From positions 310,001 to 374,000 of the forward strand of contig NZ_JASAMB010000003.1 in assembly GCF_029948125.1 (NCBI RefSeq): a DNA stretch of 64,000 nucleotides. Reading direction: 5' to 3'. Below, in pieces: positions 60,846-64,000 of the stretch (its first letter is position 1; each line of letters opens with the position of its first letter). Made by a program: the position numbers and the translations under genes. The notes beneath the pieces are model-generated. The model was given only the letters and a program-made list of their open reading frames with translations, was not told the origin of the DNA and ran no database searches. Origin of the DNA: Catellatospora sp. KI3 (GTDB lineage: Bacteria; Actinomycetota; Actinomycetes; Mycobacteriales; Micromonosporaceae).

Positions 60846-63704
60846 TCAGGCAGACGGCGTATCCGCGTTCGGCCGCGCCGGCAGGCCCGCCAGCAGGTCG
60901 GCAGCGGTGATGCGGTGCCAGCGCGTGCCGGGCTCGCCGTCGACGAGCAGCGCCGCCGAGCCTTCCGCCACCTCGCCGCCCGCGATCGCCGCCAGCCGTC
61001 CCGCGTCCTGCGTGGCGGCGAACACGCGGCCCAGGGTCTCGGGTGCGGCGCCGCCGGTCGGCGCGGCCGCCGCCGCGCGGATCGCGGCGACCGCCGCGGC
61101 CGGATCGGCGGCCTCGACGGCGGTGGCGGTGCCGTCGGCGTGCACCACGTATACGCGGTCGGCGCGGGCCGCGGCGTGCCAGGCCGCGACGTCGAGCAGG
61201 GACGCGCGGCTGCCGCCGCGGAAGTGCTCCCACACGTCGGCGGCGACGCGGCCGAGCCGGGCGCTGTGCGCACCGATGCTGTGGCCGTACCCCTTGGTGG
61301 ACAGGCTCACGTCGATCCACATCACCTCGCCCGCGGCGACGTCGAGGATCAGCGGTGCCAGCGACTTCGCGTCGCCGCGCAGGCCGAACTTCTGCATGAC
61401 CCGCGCCGCGTCGAAGCGGCGGCTGCCCTGGACCGGCAGCGAGAACCCGGCGAACGCGGCGTCGAGCAGCTCGAACGGCACGTCGTTGTAGCTCAGCACC
61501 ACCGGCACGGCCCAGCGGACGCCCGCCCCGATGAGCGCGTCCCGGTGCAGGTCGAGGTACTCGGTGGCGCCCAGCGGCGCCGGGGCGGAGGTGAGGTCAC
61601 CGGAGTGGACCGCGGCGGTGTGCTTGAACCGCAGGCGGGTGAAGTCGCAGTAGCCGACCGGGGCCCACTGCTCGTCGTAGAAGCCGCAGGACAGGTCGAG
61701 GTCGACCCGGTGCTTACGGCTGTCGACCCAGTGCAGGAACAGCCGCAGCACCGCCGCGTCGGCGAGCGTACGAACGCTGCCCCGCGGCCAGCCGGCCAGC
61801 TGCGCGGACCCGGCGCGCTCACGGGTCGGCGCCGGTACGCCCGCCAGCGCGGCGTCCAGCACGGCGGCGTCGAACCGGTCGAGCCCCCGGGCGCGGGCGG
61901 CCAGCTCGGTGTCCGCGATCGCGCGGACCTGGGTGATCACGTCGGCGGGCAGCGGGACGCGCTGCTCCGGCGCGGTCCAGGTGCGCACCACGTCGCCCTT
62001 GGGGAAGAACGTGCGCCGCGGCGTGCCGATCTCCGGTCCGCGTGCGGCTGAGGGCGGTGCGGACCGGACGGGGGTACGCACGACGACACCGAAGGCCCGG
62101 CGCAGCGCGGCGCCGATCACGCCGACCTCGGCCGTACCGGCGGCGCCGACCGCCGCCGCGACCGGCCCGGGTGCGGACACCGCTGCGGCCGCCTCGGTGA
62201 TGACGGCCTTGGTGGCATCGCGGCCGTGCAGCGCGCTGGCGGCCGCCGCCAGCACGTTCGGCGACACCCGGGCCGCCGTGTGCGCCAGCGCCTCGACGAC
62301 CGTGCGCCGCGTCGCGGCGCCGTCGCCGGCCAGGCGCAGCAGGTGGTCGGCCCGCCGCCAGAGGTCCCCGGGTCGCTGCGCCAGCAGCCCCGCTGCGGCC
62401 GACGCGTCGCCGTCGGCCACGGCCTCCTCGACCAGCGCGGCGAACGTGCGCACGCGCACCGACACCGTGCCGTCGGGGTGCTCGGACAGGACGAACCGCT
62501 CGGGGCGGCGCGCGGCCGACGCGATGACGGCGAGCCCGAGCGGGCTCGCGGCCGGGGCGCGCGTCGCGCGCAGGGTCGCGAACACCGCCGCCGCCTGCGG
62601 GTGCGCGGCGACGTGCTCGTACGGGTGCAGCCGCTCGGCCAGCCGCTTCCACACCACCGGATGGCGGGCCATGTCCTCGGCGGCCGTGGCCGGGTCGAGC
62701 CTCTCGACGCGGGTCAGCACGGCCCGGCGCAGCGGTCGCGGCAGCGCCCGCACCCTCGGCGCGGCCACGGTGAGCCGCGGCTCGTCCGCCGGGCGGTACG
62801 CCTCCAGCGGCCCGTCCGCCTCCGGCTTGCGGGGCAGCACCAGACCGGCGTCGCCGCCGGAGTACGCCCACAGCGTCCGGGCGATGTCGGTGACGGTCGA
62901 CCAGCGCGCCGCCGCCTCAGCCAGCACCTGCGGGTACGAGCCGGTGAGCGTGCTCGCGTGCAGCGCCCACGCGACGACCGCGGCCAGGGTCTCGCGGGCC
63001 GGAACCTGCTCGGGCAGCCAGTCCAGCCGGCCCGGCGCGGTCGCCGCCACCAGAGTGAACAGGTCGGCCAGGTCCGCCGTGCCCAGGGCGCTGGTCCGGG
63101 CGACGAGGTCGTCGCGCAGCCGCACCGCGGTGGTGTCCGAGTCCTCGTCCACGGTGATGAGCCGCAGCCGCAGCGGTTCCCCGGCCGTGGCGGGATCGGG
63201 CTCCGTGACCAGCACGTACGGGCTGATCGAGGTGAGCCGTCGTCCGCAGACCGCGCAGGCGGAGAATTCGGCGGGATCGAAGCACTCCTGGCAGACGGCA
63301 TGCCCGCACGGATCGAGCATCCGGACCGAGCCGGCGGTGCCGCACAGCACGCACGGTGCCGCGTCCGCCTGGAAGAAGTGCACCAGCAGCCGGTCGACGA
63401 ACAGCGCGTCGGGCTCGGCCGGGATGTCGGGGAAGCTGCGGAACAGCGGAACGTGCGTACGGTCGGCGCCGACGGCCTCGTCGGCCACCGCGCACACCCA
63501 GTCGGCCCAGCGCACCCGGGTCGCCGCGTCCAGCTGGACGAACCGGTCCCGCAGCGGCGCGGCCAGCAGCCAGCCCCGGGCGGCGAGGTCGACCTCGAAC
63601 GCGCGCACCCATGCCGCGCCGTCCACCGCGGGCCCGGACCCGGTCGGCGCGGGCAGCGCGACCACACCCGCACGGCGCAGCGTGACGGTGGCGAGCGCGT
63701 CCAT
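60846..63704 (-). CDS. MXAN_6230/SCO0854-family RING-domain protein with TerD-like C-terminal domain
   Basis: A 952-residue cytosolic protein from ATG 63704, chosen because GGAGG lies seven bases upstream. Residues 118-153 form a complete C3HC4 RING pattern: Cys118-x2-Cys121-x11-Cys133-x-His135-x2-Cys138-x2-Cys141-x8-Cys150-x2-Cys153. A long, mostly helical middle (about 215-560) follows. Next is a TerD/tellurite-resistance-like domain (about 665-790: HRVDLDLSCGFYDEQW, GYCDFTRLRF, AAVHSGDLTSAPAPLGATEYLDL). A C-terminal region (about 795-950) shows MWIDVSLSTKGYGHSIGAHSARL. RING fingers are rare in bacteria; a ubiquitin-like partner is not evident here. A stress-complex role is suggested by TerD. 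Confidence 0.85.
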   Translation of the reverse strand: MDALATVTLRRAGVVALPAPTGSGPAVDGAAWVRAFEVDLAARGWLLAAPLRDRFVQLDAATRVRWADWVCAVADEAVGADRTHVPLFRSFPDIPAEPDALFVDRLLVHFFQADAAPCVLCGTAGSVRMLDPCGHAVCQECFDPAEFSACAVCGRRLTSISPYVLVTEPDPATAGEPLRLRLITVDEDSDTTAVRLRDDLVARTSALGTADLADLFTLVAATAPGRLDWLPEQVPARETLAAVVAWALHASTLTGSYPQVLAEAAARWSTVTDIARTLWAYSGGDAGLVLPRKPEADGPLEAYRPADEPRLTVAAPRVRALPRPLRRAVLTRVERLDPATAAEDMARHPVVWKRLAERLHPYEHVAAHPQAAAVFATLRATRAPAASPLGLAVIASAARRPERFVLSEHPDGTVSVRVRTFAALVEEAVADGDASAAAGLLAQRPGDLWRRADHLLRLAGDGAATRRTVVEALAHTAARVSPNVLAAAASALHGRDATKAVITEAAAAVSAPGPVAAAVGAAGTAEVGVIGAALRRAFGVVVRTPVRSAPPSAARGPEIGTPRRTFFPKGDVVRTWTAPEQRVPLPADVITQVRAIADTELAARARGLDRFDAAVLDAALAGVPAPTRERAGSAQLAGWPRGSVRTLADAAVLRLFLHWVDSRKHRVDLDLSCGFYDEQWAPVGYCDFTRLRFKHTAAVHSGDLTSAPAPLGATEYLDLHRDALIGAGVRWAVPVVLSYNDVPFELLDAAFAGFSLPVQGSRRFDAARVMQKFGLRGDAKSLAPLILDVAAGEVMWIDVSLSTKGYGHSIGAHSARLGRVAADVWEHFRGGSRASLLDVAAWHAAARADRVYVVHADGTATAVEAADPAAAVAAIRAAAAAPTGGAAPETLGRVFAATQDAGRLAAIAGGEVAEGSAALLVDGEPGTRWHRITAADLLAGLPARPNADTPSA

Positions 63705-63872
63705 GCAGAATCCTCCGGCTGCCGAGGGCACGCCGGGCATCGGCGCGGAAAAGCCGGGTCGGTGAGTCGGAACGCTAATTTCGGTCCAAGAAGTGGGAGA
63801 GAAGGAAGCGCACCTGGGAGCCGACCCGGCCCGCCGATGCTACGACGGCCGCCCTGCCCGCTGCCACCCGGT

Positions 63873-64000
63873 TTATTGCGGAGCGGCCGACCGGGCCGTC
63901 GCGACGAACCGGCGGATCAGGTCGTGGTCCTTCACACCCCGCGACGCCTCGACTCCGCTGGAGACGTCCACGCCCCACGGCCGGGCCGCGACGATCGCGT
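63873..64000 (-). CDS. trpF: Phosphoribosylanthranilate isomerase, C-terminal part
   Basis: The last 42 codons of a minus-strand gene, whose start lies beyond the window. The residues [25 protein letters not shown] match the TrpF C-terminal signature ([10 protein letters not shown].. phosphate-binding region, K/D). TAA stops it at 63875-63873. TrpF converts N-(5-phosphoribosyl)anthranilate to CdRP in tryptophan synthesis. The 168-bp gap to the RING gene shows no clear terminator. Confidence 0.85.
   Translation of the reverse strand, partial: AIVAARPWGVDVSSGVEASRGVKDHDLIRRFVATARSAAPQ

Overview
The window is very G+C-rich with strong G/C preference at third codon positions. It uses GTG/TTG starts and shows several leaderless -10-to-start arrangements, an AfsR/SARP-type regulator, a SigK/RskA pair, a DUF5709 protein and a bacterial RING protein of the SCO0854 type. 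All this points to a filamentous soil actinomycete, probably Micromonosporaceae (my inference; there is no 16S or tRNA gene to check). I saw no CRISPR array, insertion sequence, rRNA, tRNA or plasmid/phage replication gene.

Layout. 1-1,600: end of a copper-handling pair (CopC-domain protein and YcnI) and a small tautomerase. 1,600-15,100: an IclR-controlled hexuronate locus: iclR, kduI, kduD, a CUT2-type sugar ABC importer (lipoprotein, permease, double ATPase, permease) and an aldehyde dehydrogenase. It is followed by a 1,437-residue exported ThuA / AA5 copper-radical-oxidase / double-LamG fusion. Similar operator-like sites lie at iclR, kduI and the oxidase gene, so they probably form one regulon. 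15,100-31,300: exported and regulatory genes: a Calx-beta protein, an XRE-SARP-NB-ARC-TPR regulator, a cysteine-paired repeat protein, a lectin/CBM/FN3/sugar dehydrogenase, a CBM/CBM32/GH5 enzyme, Kup, a GH53 galactanase with LacI-type operators, and a two-component system with a small membrane protein.

31,300-38,900: a leaderless MerR regulator with a papain-like protein, a second ThuA fusion (with sugar dehydrogenase, PKD and CBM modules), a membrane protein, DUF5709 and SnoaL proteins. 38,900-44,300: a phosphotransferase and a SigK module (sigK, rskA, fasciclin lipoprotein, molybdopterin oxidoreductase), with two identical SigK-like promoters at sigK and the fasciclin gene; an exported cyclophilin follows. 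44,300-50,000: GNAT, MBL hydrolase, a frameshifted phosphodiesterase-type gene, a BASS transporter and another three-repeat secreted protein. 50,000-57,750: exported GH2 with arabinose-binding-like modules, lipoprotein, Ser/Thr kinase, alpha/beta hydrolase, SHOCT protein and rhomboid. 57,750-64,000: a sigma-factor C-terminal remnant, GH18, a rifampicin-type FAD monooxygenase preceded by a 19-codon leader ORF, a RING plus TerD-like protein, and the end of trpF.

How it fits together. Much of the window serves plant polysaccharide use. GH53, GH5, GH2 and the CBM proteins act outside the cell, three exported sugar oxidases/dehydrogenases (two fused to ThuA) oxidise sugars there, and the IclR operon imports and isomerises uronate-type products. 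The glycosidase genes carry different operator palindromes, so they probably answer to different sugars.
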